Source: Prevotella sp902465605
GTDB taxonomy: Bacteria; Bacteroidota; Bacteroidia; Bacteroidales; Bacteroidaceae
Assembly: GCA_902465605.1 (NCBI GenBank)
Contig: CABQNT010000004.1
Span: 166,025 to 230,024 of the forward strand
Reading direction: 5' to 3'
DNA length: 64,000 nucleotides
Shown piece after piece: positions 7,832 to 15,917 of this stretch. How positions within the stretch are numbered: the first letter of the stretch is position 1; each line of letters starts with the position of its first letter. The position numbers and the translations under genes were made by a program. Below the pieces are notes generated by a model. That model saw nothing but the letters and a program-made list of their open reading frames with translations, was not told the origin of the DNA and did not search any database.

Positions 7832-9373
7832 ATGCTGGTTAAAACCTATTGTGCAGCTGTCAACGGAATGGAAGTGACAACTGTGACCATTGAAGTTAGT
7901 TTAACAAACGGCATCATGTACCATTTCACCGGACTGGGAGATGAGGCCGTGAAGGAAGGGCGTAGCCGTATTGCTGCCGCCATGCAGTTCAATGGTTACA
8001 AGTTTCCGCATGCTGACATCACGGTGAATATGGCACCGGCCGACCTTCGAAAGGAGGGAAGCAGCTTCGATTTGCCCTTGGCAATTGCCATCTTGGCTGC
8101 TAATGGCAGCATTGTTTCTGAGGTGCTCGACCAGTATATGATGGTGGGTGAATTAAGTTTGGATGGTACCTTACAGGCTGTCAAGGGCGCACTTCCCATC
8201 GCCATTCGTGCCCGTAAAGAGCATTTTAAGGGGTTGATTGTCCCCAAACAAAATGTTCGTGAGGCCGCGGTTGTCAACAATTTGGAGGTCTACGGCATGG
8301 ACTCGATGGTGGATGTGGTGCAGTTTTTGACGGGTGCCAAATCGTTTGAACCCACCGTGATTGACACCCGAAAAGAGTTTTATGAACACCAATATCGGTT
8401 TGACCTGGATTATAGTGATGTTCGAGGACAGGAAAATGTGAAGCGAGCGTTGGAGGTAGCAGCGGCTGGAGGGCACAACCTCATCATGGTGGGACCGCCC
8501 GGAAGTGGAAAATCGATGATGGCCAAACGCCTGCCAACCATTCTTCCACCTCTCACATTGGCCGAAAGTTTGGAGACAACACAGGTGCACAGCATCGCAG
8601 GTAAACTGGGTGCCGATACATCATTGATTGCGCAGCGCCCATTCCGCGCCCCACATCATACCATCAGTGAGGTGGCATTGGTGGGCGGCGGGTCTACACC
8701 GCAACCGGGAGAGATTACGTTGGCCCATCATGGCGTGTTGTTCTGTGACGAGCTTCCCGAGTTTAATAAATCCACGTTGGAAGTGTTGCGCCAGCCATTG
8801 GAAGACCGGAAAATCACCATCTCGCGTGCGAAGTACACCATTGAATACCCCTGTAGCTTCATGTTTGTGGCGTCGATGAATCCCTGTCCGTGTGGTTATT
8901 ATGGCGATCCCACGCACACATGCGTCTGTACTCCCGGTCAGATTCAGCGATACCTCAACAAGATAAGCGGTCCGTTGCTCGACCGCATCGACATACAATG
9001 TGAAATCACGCCCGTGCCTTTCAAGGATATTTCCAAGGCAGCTCCTGGAGAACCGAGTACCAATATTCGTGAACGCGTCATTGCGGCCCGTGCCATTCAG
9101 ATTGAAAGATATAAAGACTGTAAGGGAATTTATTGCAATGCGCAAATGACGGAGCGCATGATTCATCGCTTTGCCGAACCCGATGCCGATGGCATCAACA
9201 TGCTCCGCATGGCGATGGAACGGCTGAGTTTGTCGGCTCGGGCCTACAATAGAATTTTGAAAGTGGCCCGTACCATCGCAGATTTGGAGGGTAGTGAGCA
9301 TGTCAAGACCGAACATTTGGCTGAGGCCATAGGCTATCGAAGTCTGGATAGGGGTGACTGGGCTGAGAGATAG
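7832..9373 (+). CDS. comM: ComM/YifB-family Mg-chelatase-like AAA+ ATPase
   Basis: 513 residues, the normal length. The N-terminal part has the Lon-like fold (AADLRKEGSSFDLPLA-type region), then a Walker A GPPGSGKSM, Walker B GVLFCDELPEF and a CPCGYYGD cysteine cluster, followed by the C-terminal Mg-chelatase domain. ComM is a hexameric helicase that speeds branch migration during natural transformation. A DprA gene 4 kb downstream is a second transformation-related gene in the window. Confidence 0.95.
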   Translation: MLVKTYCAAVNGMEVTTVTIEVSLTNGIMYHFTGLGDEAVKEGRSRIAAAMQFNGYKFPHADITVNMAPADLRKEGSSFDLPLAIAILAANGSIVSEVLDQYMMVGELSLDGTLQAVKGALPIAIRARKEHFKGLIVPKQNVREAAVVNNLEVYGMDSMVDVVQFLTGAKSFEPTVIDTRKEFYEHQYRFDLDYSDVRGQENVKRALEVAAAGGHNLIMVGPPGSGKSMMAKRLPTILPPLTLAESLETTQVHSIAGKLGADTSLIAQRPFRAPHHTISEVALVGGGSTPQPGEITLAHHGVLFCDELPEFNKSTLEVLRQPLEDRKITISRAKYTIEYPCSFMFVASMNPCPCGYYGDPTHTCVCTPGQIQRYLNKISGPLLDRIDIQCEITPVPFKDISKAAPGEPSTNIRERVIAARAIQIERYKDCKGIYCNAQMTERMIHRFAEPDADGINMLRMAMERLSLSARAYNRILKVARTIADLEGSEHVKTEHLAEAIGYRSLDRGDWAER

Positions 9374-9407
9374 CGCAGCAGGATGCTGTTTTAACTACTC
9401 CCATTAT

Positions 9408-9438
9408 TTTGCTATCTCTTCGATTTATCGTAATTTTG
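9408..9438 (+). promoter_or_regulatory. Promoter of metG
   Basis: TTTG at 9408-9411, a 19-nt spacer and TAATTTTG at 9431-9438 match the Bacteroidota consensus. The metG ATG lies 31 nt downstream. Confidence 0.75.
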
Positions 9439-9469
9439 CATGAAGAAATATTAAAAAACAGCTATACTC

Positions 9470-11533
9470 ATGGAGGAGAAAAATTTTAAGCGAACAACCG
9501 TTACGGCCGCTTTGCCATACGCAAACGGTGGAGTTCATATCGGTCATCTGGCTGGCGTCTATGTGCCGGCCGACATCTATGTACGTTATTTGCGCCTGAA
9601 GAAGGAAGATGTTATCTTCATCGGTGGCAGCGATGAGCATGGGGTGCCCATCACCATCCGCGCCAGGAAAGAAGGAGTAACGCCGCAAGACGTGGTGGAC
9701 CGCTATCATTCGCTGATTAAAAAGAGCTTCGAGGAGTTCGGAATCAGCTTCGACATCTATTCCCGAACCACCTCAGAAACGCATCACAAGTTGGCTTCTG
9801 ATTTCTTTAAGAAGTTGTACGAGGAAGGGAAACTGTTGGAACAAGAATCCGAACAGTATTATGATGAGGAAGCTCATCAGTTCTTGGCCGACCGCTATAT
9901 CACGGGCGAGTGTCCCCATTGTCACCATGAAGGAGCCTATGGCGACCAGTGTGAGCATTGCGGCAGCGACCTCTCACCCATGGAATTGATTAATCCGAAG
10001 TCGGCGGTCAGCGGTTCAAAACCGGTCATCAAGAAGACCAAAAACTGGTATTTGCCGCTCAACGAGTACCAAACATGGCTCAAGAAATGGATTCTGGAGG
10101 GACATCAAGAGTGGCGATCCAATGTGTATGGACAGTGTAAAAGCTGGTTGGATCTTGACTTGCAGCCTCGTGCCATGACGCGTGACCTTGATTGGGGAAT
10201 CCCTGTTCCTGTAGAAGGAGCCGAAGGCAAGGTGCTTTATGTCTGGTTCGACGCCCCTATCGGGTACATATCGAATACCAAAGAACTCTGTGAGAGCGAT
10301 CCTGAACGCTGGGGATCATGGGAAAAATGGTGGAAAGACCAAGATACCCGACTGGTACACTTTATCGGTAAGGATAACATCGTGTTCCATTGTCTGATTT
10401 TCCCCACGATGTTGAAAGCCCATGGCGACTACATTCTGCCCGACAACGTGCCGGCAAACGAGTTCCTCAATCTGGAGGATGATAAGATATCTACCTCTCA
10501 TAACTGGGCTGTTTGGTTGCACGAGTACTTGGTTGACCTTCCTGGAAAGCAGGATGTGCTGCGCTATGTACTCACGGCCAATGCGCCAGAAACCAAGGAT
10601 AACAACTTTACTTGGAAAGATTTTCAAGAACGTAACAACTCGGAATTGGTGGCCATCTACGGCAATTTCGTGAACCGAGCATTGCAGTTGACCAAGAAAT
10701 ATTTCGAGGGAGTGGTGCCTCCATGCGGCGAATTGCTCGATGTTGACAAGCAAGCTCTTGATGAATTCAAGGACGTGAAGAACAAGGTGGAGGGCTATCT
10801 CGATGCGTTCAAGTTCAGAGAGGCACAGAAGGAAGCCATGAACCTGGCCAGAATCGGCAACAAATACATGACCGAATGTGAGCCATGGAAGGTTTGGAAG
10901 ACCGATCCAGAGCGTGTGAAAACAGTTTTGTACATCTCGTTACAGTTGGTAGCCAACCTCGCCATCGCATTCGAACCTTTCTTGCCGTTCTCTTCAGAGA
11001 AGCTTCGTCACCTCATTCAGATGGATACTTGCGATTGGAATTTGTTGGGAAACCATGATTTGTTGAAGGCTGGTCATCAGCTGGCTGAGCCCGAATTGCT
11101 TTTTGAGAAGATAGAAGACGAGACCATTGAGCTGCAACTTAAAAAGTTGGAAGATACGAAGAAGGCCAATGCCGCTGCCGCCTACACGGCTAAACCCATC
11201 AAACAGACGATTGATTTCGCTGATTTTGAGAAGTTGGATATCCGTGTTGGACATATCAAACACTGCGAGCGCGTAAAGAAAGCCAATAAGTTACTGAAGT
11301 TTACCATCGATGATGGAACGGGAAAAGACCGCACCATTGTCAGCGGCATTGCTAAGTTTTATGAGCCAGAAAGCCTCATTGGTAAGGATGTTTGCTTCAT
11401 TGCCAACCTGGCACCGCGCAAGTTGATGGGCATAGAGAGCCAGGGTATGATACTTTCGGCCGAGGACTTTGACGGTTCGCTCAGCGTCACAACCCTTGAA
11501 CATCCTGTCAAACCAGGTAGTCAGGTGATGTAA
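9470..11533 (+). CDS. metG: Methionyl-tRNA synthetase with C-terminal tRNA-binding domain
   Basis: A 687-residue class I aminoacyl-tRNA synthetase that charges tRNA-Met. It shows ALPYANGGVHIGHLAG (HIGH signature), a zinc-binding CPHCH...CEHCG insert, and KISTS (K339) as the KMSKS loop. The C-terminal 110 residues form an EMAPII/Arc1p-like OB-fold (KLDIRVGHIKHCERV ... LAPRKLMGIESQGMIL) that binds tRNA and supports dimerisation. It has its own consensus promoter. Nothing is unusual. Confidence 0.98.
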   Translation: MEEKNFKRTTVTAALPYANGGVHIGHLAGVYVPADIYVRYLRLKKEDVIFIGGSDEHGVPITIRARKEGVTPQDVVDRYHSLIKKSFEEFGISFDIYSRTTSETHHKLASDFFKKLYEEGKLLEQESEQYYDEEAHQFLADRYITGECPHCHHEGAYGDQCEHCGSDLSPMELINPKSAVSGSKPVIKKTKNWYLPLNEYQTWLKKWILEGHQEWRSNVYGQCKSWLDLDLQPRAMTRDLDWGIPVPVEGAEGKVLYVWFDAPIGYISNTKELCESDPERWGSWEKWWKDQDTRLVHFIGKDNIVFHCLIFPTMLKAHGDYILPDNVPANEFLNLEDDKISTSHNWAVWLHEYLVDLPGKQDVLRYVLTANAPETKDNNFTWKDFQERNNSELVAIYGNFVNRALQLTKKYFEGVVPPCGELLDVDKQALDEFKDVKNKVEGYLDAFKFREAQKEAMNLARIGNKYMTECEPWKVWKTDPERVKTVLYISLQLVANLAIAFEPFLPFSSEKLRHLIQMDTCDWNLLGNHDLLKAGHQLAEPELLFEKIEDETIELQLKKLEDTKKANAAAAYTAKPIKQTIDFADFEKLDIRVGHIKHCERVKKANKLLKFTIDDGTGKDRTIVSGIAKFYEPESLIGKDVCFIANLAPRKLMGIESQGMILSAEDFDGSLSVTTLEHPVKPGSQVM

Positions 11534-11628
11534 AGAGCTTTTTATGGGCATGCATCATCGGGATAAACCTCCATCTGTTGCCACTCGTTTGGCTACATTT
11601 CGTCGAGCTTGAAAACAGTTTTAAAATC

Positions 11629-12930
11629 ATGGAGCAGCTATTGCATTATTGTTGGAAGCATCGCCTGTTTCCATTACGGCAACTCACTACCACCGACAAC
11701 CAAGCGTTGGAAGTGATAGATGTGGGACTGCACAATGCCAATTCGGGTCCTGATTTTCTCAACGCTAAAGTCAAGATAGGCAACACGGTGTGGGTGGGTA
11801 ACGTGGAAATACATGTCAGGTCGAGCGACTGGTATGTGCATCGCCACGAGCAAGATGCGGCTTATAATAATGTAATACTGCATGTTGCGGGTGAAATTGA
11901 TGCGGAAGTAAAAACCGAGAGCGGTCGTGTTGTGCCACAGTTGCAGCTTTCTGTGCCAGATTCGGTTGCGCAACATTACGAACAATTGCAGACCATCGAC
12001 ACTTATCCGCCGTGTTATGAGATTATTCCCAACCTGTCTAGCTTGACGATTCACGCATGGATGTCGGCCTTGCAGACAGAGCGTTTAGAAGAAAAAACGC
12101 ATGACATCGAACGCCGTTTGCAGCAGTGTGATGGCGATTGGGAGGCTGCTCTCTTCATCACCTTGGCCCGCAACTATGGTTTTGGCATCAATGGAGAGGC
12201 CTTTGAACAGTGGGCAAGGTCGATTCCGCTGCATGCAGTGGATCATCATCGCGATGACCTGTTTCAGATAGAAGCGTTCTTTATGGGGCAAGCAGGATTG
12301 CTCGAGCGTCATCTTATTCCACAAAAATATCACGAAACGATGGATGAAGAGGGCTATTTTGAGCGTTTGCGAACAGAATATCTCTATCTGCAACGAAAGT
12401 TCTCACTACAACCCATCGATGGAAAAATGTGGCGATTCTTGCGATTACGCCCGCAAAATTTCCCCTACATCCGCATCGCACAGTTGGCTAATCTATACCA
12501 TTCCCGTCGATTTGGATTGCGTAATTTGGTGGAAAGTGAGACCCTTGACGACTTAAAAGTAGCGATGAAATCGGCTGTTTCGCCCTATTGGGAAACTCAT
12601 TATGTGTTTGGTTCGGTGAGTAGGAAGAGTGAAAAGCGGCTTTCGGAAGCGTCACTTAACATTCTTCTCATCAACACCGCCATCCCTTTTTTGTTCGCCT
12701 ACGGTCGGCATGAGTCGTCAGAGCAGCTTTGTGAACAGGCCATCAATTATTTGGAGCAGTTCAAACCAGAGCGAAACCACATTGTTACCATGTGGCAACA
12801 ATGTGGCCTCGATGTGCAAAATGCAGGTGACACTCAGGCTTTAATTCAACTCAAAACACAATATTGTGACCGGAAAGAATGCCTTAGATGTCGCATTGGA
12901 TATGAATATTTAAAAGGGAGGGAATATTGA
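11629..12930 (+). CDS. DUF2851-family protein
   Basis: About 433 residues. The start at 11629 (MEQLLHYCWKHRLFP) was preferred to an upstream ATG at 11578 because the family begins with this conserved stretch. It contains DVGLHNANSGPDFLNAK and VGNVEIHVRSSDW, which identify this Bacteroidota family of unknown function, and a C-terminal CDRKECLRCRIG cysteine cluster of a possible metal site. No signal peptide is seen, so it is probably cytoplasmic. No function can be given. Confidence 0.8.
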   Translation: MEQLLHYCWKHRLFPLRQLTTTDNQALEVIDVGLHNANSGPDFLNAKVKIGNTVWVGNVEIHVRSSDWYVHRHEQDAAYNNVILHVAGEIDAEVKTESGRVVPQLQLSVPDSVAQHYEQLQTIDTYPPCYEIIPNLSSLTIHAWMSALQTERLEEKTHDIERRLQQCDGDWEAALFITLARNYGFGINGEAFEQWARSIPLHAVDHHRDDLFQIEAFFMGQAGLLERHLIPQKYHETMDEEGYFERLRTEYLYLQRKFSLQPIDGKMWRFLRLRPQNFPYIRIAQLANLYHSRRFGLRNLVESETLDDLKVAMKSAVSPYWETHYVFGSVSRKSEKRLSEASLNILLINTAIPFLFAYGRHESSEQLCEQAINYLEQFKPERNHIVTMWQQCGLDVQNAGDTQALIQLKTQYCDRKECLRCRIGYEYLKGREY

Positions 12931-12990
12931 TTCGCCGTTAGTCAGTGACCCAAAACGGCTGACAAGGCTCGAAAAATCACAATTTTAAGA

Positions 12991-13030
12991 ACTCAAAAAC
13001 TCACAAACTCAAGAACTCATCAACTCAAAA
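12991..13030 (+). repeat. Five tandem 8-bp repeats (AACTCANN) directly before a start codon
   Basis: AACTCA begins at 12991, 12999, 13007, 13015 and 13023, an exact 8-bp period, with variable bases 7-8 (AA, CA, AG, TC, AA). The array ends at the base before the ATG at 13031, so it occupies the whole ribosome-binding region of the thioesterase gene. Confidence 0.9.
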
Positions 13031-13429
13031 ATGAACTATATTTTCGAGACACGAATGGAGGTTCGCGACTATGAATGCGATATAGAAGGCATCGTGAACA
13101 ACGCCAATTACCTCCATTACATTGAGCATACGCGCCACTTGTTCCTTCGTTCATTAGGCCTTAGCTTTGCCAAGATGCACGAACAGGGCACCGACGCGGT
13201 GGTGGCTCGCATGAGTTTGCAATACAAAACGCCACTCAAGTGCGATGACACTTTCATTTCACGTTTGGCTTTAAAGAAAGAAGGCCTGCGCTATATCTTC
13301 CATCAGGACATCTTTCGGGAGCAGGATGACAAGCTTTGTTTTAAGAGTAAGGTAGAGTTGGTGTGCCTCATTCATGGCCGTTTGGGGCATAGTGAGGAGT
13401 ACGACCGCGCGTTTGCTAAATATCTATGA
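13031..13429 (+). CDS. 4HBT-fold acyl-CoA thioesterase (YbgC/FadM-like)
   Basis: 132 residues with a single hotdog domain. The N-terminal VRDYECDIEGIVNNANYLHYIEH matches the family signature, with the catalytic-type Asp followed by G-V-N-x-x-Y. Such enzymes hydrolyse acyl-CoA thioesters in the cytoplasm; the chain-length range is not evident. The stop overlaps the dprA start by 4 bp (ATGA), so the genes are translationally coupled. The start codon directly follows a five-copy 8-bp repeat. Confidence 0.88.
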   Translation: MNYIFETRMEVRDYECDIEGIVNNANYLHYIEHTRHLFLRSLGLSFAKMHEQGTDAVVARMSLQYKTPLKCDDTFISRLALKKEGLRYIFHQDIFREQDDKLCFKSKVELVCLIHGRLGHSEEYDRAFAKYL

Positions 13430-14565
13430 ACATGACAGACCCACAAGAACTCATCAACACCATCGCTTTAACGCGCATCAACCATTTTCATCTCACGGGA
13501 ATGGTTCAGTTGTATCGTAGGTTGGGCTCGGCGACAGCCGTGATAGAGCATCGACATGACATCCGCGAGGTGCTGCCCGATGCGTCGCCTAAGTTGGTGT
13601 CATCGCTTCAAAACGTGGACCAATACTTGCGTAGAGCAGAGGAAGAGCTCGAGTGGGACGTGTCAAATGGTGTCATGCCGCTTTGCATGAATGACGAAAA
13701 CTACCCGCAACGGCTTAGGGAATGCGACGATGCACCGTTGATGTTGTTTTACAAAGGGTCGGTCAACTTGAACCAACGCCGTGTCATCAGCGTGGTGGGA
13801 ACACGAAGAAACACCGTCTACGGCGAAGATTTAATTCGTCGGTTCATGGCAGAACTGCGGCAGTTGTGTCCACAAGTACTCGTGGTAAGCGGCCTCGCTT
13901 ATGGTGTTGACATCCTCGCTCACCGCCATGCTTTGCAAAATGGATACCCAACAGTGGGCGTTCTGGCGCATGGATTGGATTATCTTTATCCTCCCAGACA
14001 TCGACAAACAGCCGATGAAATGGTGCAAAAAGGAGGATTACTCACAGAATTCCTCACGCAGACGAATGCGGACAAAGTGAACTTTGTGAGAAGAAATCGT
14101 ATCGTGGCGGGCGTTTCTGATGCGTGTATTGTTGTAGAAAGTGCTGCCCATGGTGGTGGATTAATCACCGCCAGTTTGTCTCGAACGTATAACAGAGAGG
14201 TGTTTGCCTTCCCTGGTAACGTGGGTAGTCCCTATAGTGAGGGATGCAACAACTTGATAAGAGACAACGTGGCAGGGCTCATCAATCACGCTTATGATTT
14301 CGTCAAAAGCATGGGATGGGAAGATGATGCAAGGCTCAGTCGTGCACATCATGAAGGAATTGAGCGACAGTTATTCCCTGACTTGTCGGCTGAGGAACTG
14401 CAAGTTGTTGGCGTGTTGGGAAAAAACAACGATTTGCAAATCAATATGCTGAGTGTTCAGGCGGGCATTCCCATTGCCAAACTCTCTGCCATTCTCTTTA
14501 CTTTGGAAATGAAAGGCGTCTTGAAAGCCTTACCAGGTGGTATTTATCACTTGCTCATGGGTTGA
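13426..14565 (+). CDS. dprA: DNA-processing protein DprA
   Basis: 379 residues. A SAM/HhH-like N-terminal part is followed by the DprA Rossmann-like fold with VVGTRRNTVYGE, VVSGLAYGVDILAH and NRIVAGVSDACIVVE, and a C-terminal winged-helix part. DprA loads RecA onto incoming single-stranded DNA during transformation and protects it. The ATGA overlap with the thioesterase fixes this start, although a second ATG lies at 13432. Confidence 0.95.
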   Translation: MNMTDPQELINTIALTRINHFHLTGMVQLYRRLGSATAVIEHRHDIREVLPDASPKLVSSLQNVDQYLRRAEEELEWDVSNGVMPLCMNDENYPQRLRECDDAPLMLFYKGSVNLNQRRVISVVGTRRNTVYGEDLIRRFMAELRQLCPQVLVVSGLAYGVDILAHRHALQNGYPTVGVLAHGLDYLYPPRHRQTADEMVQKGGLLTEFLTQTNADKVNFVRRNRIVAGVSDACIVVESAAHGGGLITASLSRTYNREVFAFPGNVGSPYSEGCNNLIRDNVAGLINHAYDFVKSMGWEDDARLSRAHHEGIERQLFPDLSAEELQVVGVLGKNNDLQINMLSVQAGIPIAKLSAILFTLEMKGVLKALPGGIYHLLMG

Positions 14566-14667
14566 TAGGAAACTGCTAATGGGTTGACATCGTTCATGAA
14601 CATTCTATGCCATGTCGTTTAGGCTTGGCAGCTTTATACAGATGAAATCAGTAACTTTTTCAGGAAA

Positions 14668-15657
14668 ATGAAGATAGGAAACATAGATTTAGGCGTGCAA
14701 CCAATCTTGTTGGCTCCGATGGAAGACGTGACAGACATCGGTTTCAGACAGTTGTGTAAGCGCTTTGGCGTATCCATGGTATATACCGAATTCGTCAGTG
14801 CAGAAGCACTTGTGCGGTCCATACAAGCCAGTTTGAACAAATTGACCATTAGTGACACCGAACGACCCGTAGGCATACAGATTTACGGAAGGGACGTTGA
14901 GTCCATGGTAGAAGCCGCCAAGATTGTTGAACAGGCCCATCCTGACGTGATTGACATCAACTTTGGATGTCCCGTTAAGAAGGTGGCAAGCAAAGGTGCG
15001 GGCGCTGGAATGCTGCGTAACATACCGCTTTTGTTGGAGATAACCCGAGAGGTGGTCAAGGCAGTGCATATACCAGTTACTGTGAAGACACGCTTGGGAT
15101 GGGATGAAAACAATCTTATTATCACTGAATTGGCCGAACAACTGCAAGATTGTGGCATCCAAGCGCTGACCATTCACGGCCGCACACGCAGTCAGATGTA
15201 CACCGGAAATGCTGATTGGACGCTGATTGGCGAGGTGAAAAACAATCCTCGCATCCACATTCCTATCATTGGCAATGGCGACATTACAACGCCCCAGGAA
15301 GCCAAACTGGCTTTCGAGCGGTTTGGCGTAGATGCCATTATGGTTGGTCGGGCAGCGTTTGGGCAGCCTTGGATCTTTAAAGAAATGCGCGACTATCTGG
15401 ATGGAAAGCCTTACGATGCGTCGCTTGACATCAATAAAAAGATAGGCATATTGGAGGAACAGCTGCACATCAATGTATCGCGTATCGATGAATACCGGGG
15501 TATCTTGCATACCCGGAGGCATTTGGCAGCCAGTCCCATCTTCAAAGGCATCCCCGATTTCCGACAAACCCGCATCGCCATGTTGCGTGCATCTACCGTT
15601 GTAGAAATGGAAAACATCTTGGAAGCGTGTAGAAAACGCTTGACGGAAGAATTGTAA
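14668..15657 (+). CDS. dusB: tRNA-dihydrouridine synthase (DusB type)
   Basis: 329 residues with a TIM barrel carrying FMN. It has LLAPMEDVTDIGFRQLC at the N terminus (FMN phosphate and uracil pocket), the active-site cysteine in INFGCPVKKVASKGAGAGML, and VGRAAFGQPW in the barrel end. It reduces uridines in the tRNA D loop with NADPH. A separate gene 102 bp after dprA; no clear promoter was seen. Confidence 0.95.
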   Translation: MKIGNIDLGVQPILLAPMEDVTDIGFRQLCKRFGVSMVYTEFVSAEALVRSIQASLNKLTISDTERPVGIQIYGRDVESMVEAAKIVEQAHPDVIDINFGCPVKKVASKGAGAGMLRNIPLLLEITREVVKAVHIPVTVKTRLGWDENNLIITELAEQLQDCGIQALTIHGRTRSQMYTGNADWTLIGEVKNNPRIHIPIIGNGDITTPQEAKLAFERFGVDAIMVGRAAFGQPWIFKEMRDYLDGKPYDASLDINKKIGILEEQLHINVSRIDEYRGILHTRRHLAASPIFKGIPDFRQTRIAMLRASTVVEMENILEACRKRLTEEL

Positions 15658-15687
15658 GTTCTCCGTTTTAGAACATCCCTAATACGC

Positions 15688-15695
15688 TATCTTTG
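15688..15695 (+). promoter_or_regulatory. Orphan -7-like element downstream of dusB
   Basis: TATCTTTG matches the TAnnTTTG consensus, but no clear TTTG lies 19-20 nt upstream and no gene follows on this strand before the hairpin at 15847-15877. It is either a chance match or the start of a short untranslated RNA. Confidence 0.2.
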
Positions 15696-15839
15696 TCCAA
15701 ATGGATAGTGATGTGTTCAGGTTTCTCGGTTGTTTATTTGTCCATCGTGCCTGTTCTTCTCTTGATATTCTGATCTGTTCTACAAGGCTATAGGGGTTCG
15801 TACCATCCCCTCATCCTCTTTTCATCTTCCTCATTCCAT

Positions 15840-15877
15840 AAATAAAAGCGGCATAACCTCACCGAGGTTATGCCGCT
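15840..15877 (-). terminator. Intrinsic terminator of secDF
   Basis: AGCGGCATAACCTC (15847-15860) pairs perfectly over 14 bp with GAGGTTATGCCGCT (15864-15877), with a 3-nt loop. On the minus strand the stem is followed by TTTTATTTAT, a good U-tract just past the secDF stop. Confidence 0.9.
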
Positions 15878-15917
15878 CTTGTTAGTGGTTTATTGCTTTG
15901 TTCAGCGTTCCATGTCG

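Noticed and set aside
12991..13030. CRISPR-like array
   Set aside because: The unit is only 8 bp and there are no spacers; it is a short tandem repeat.
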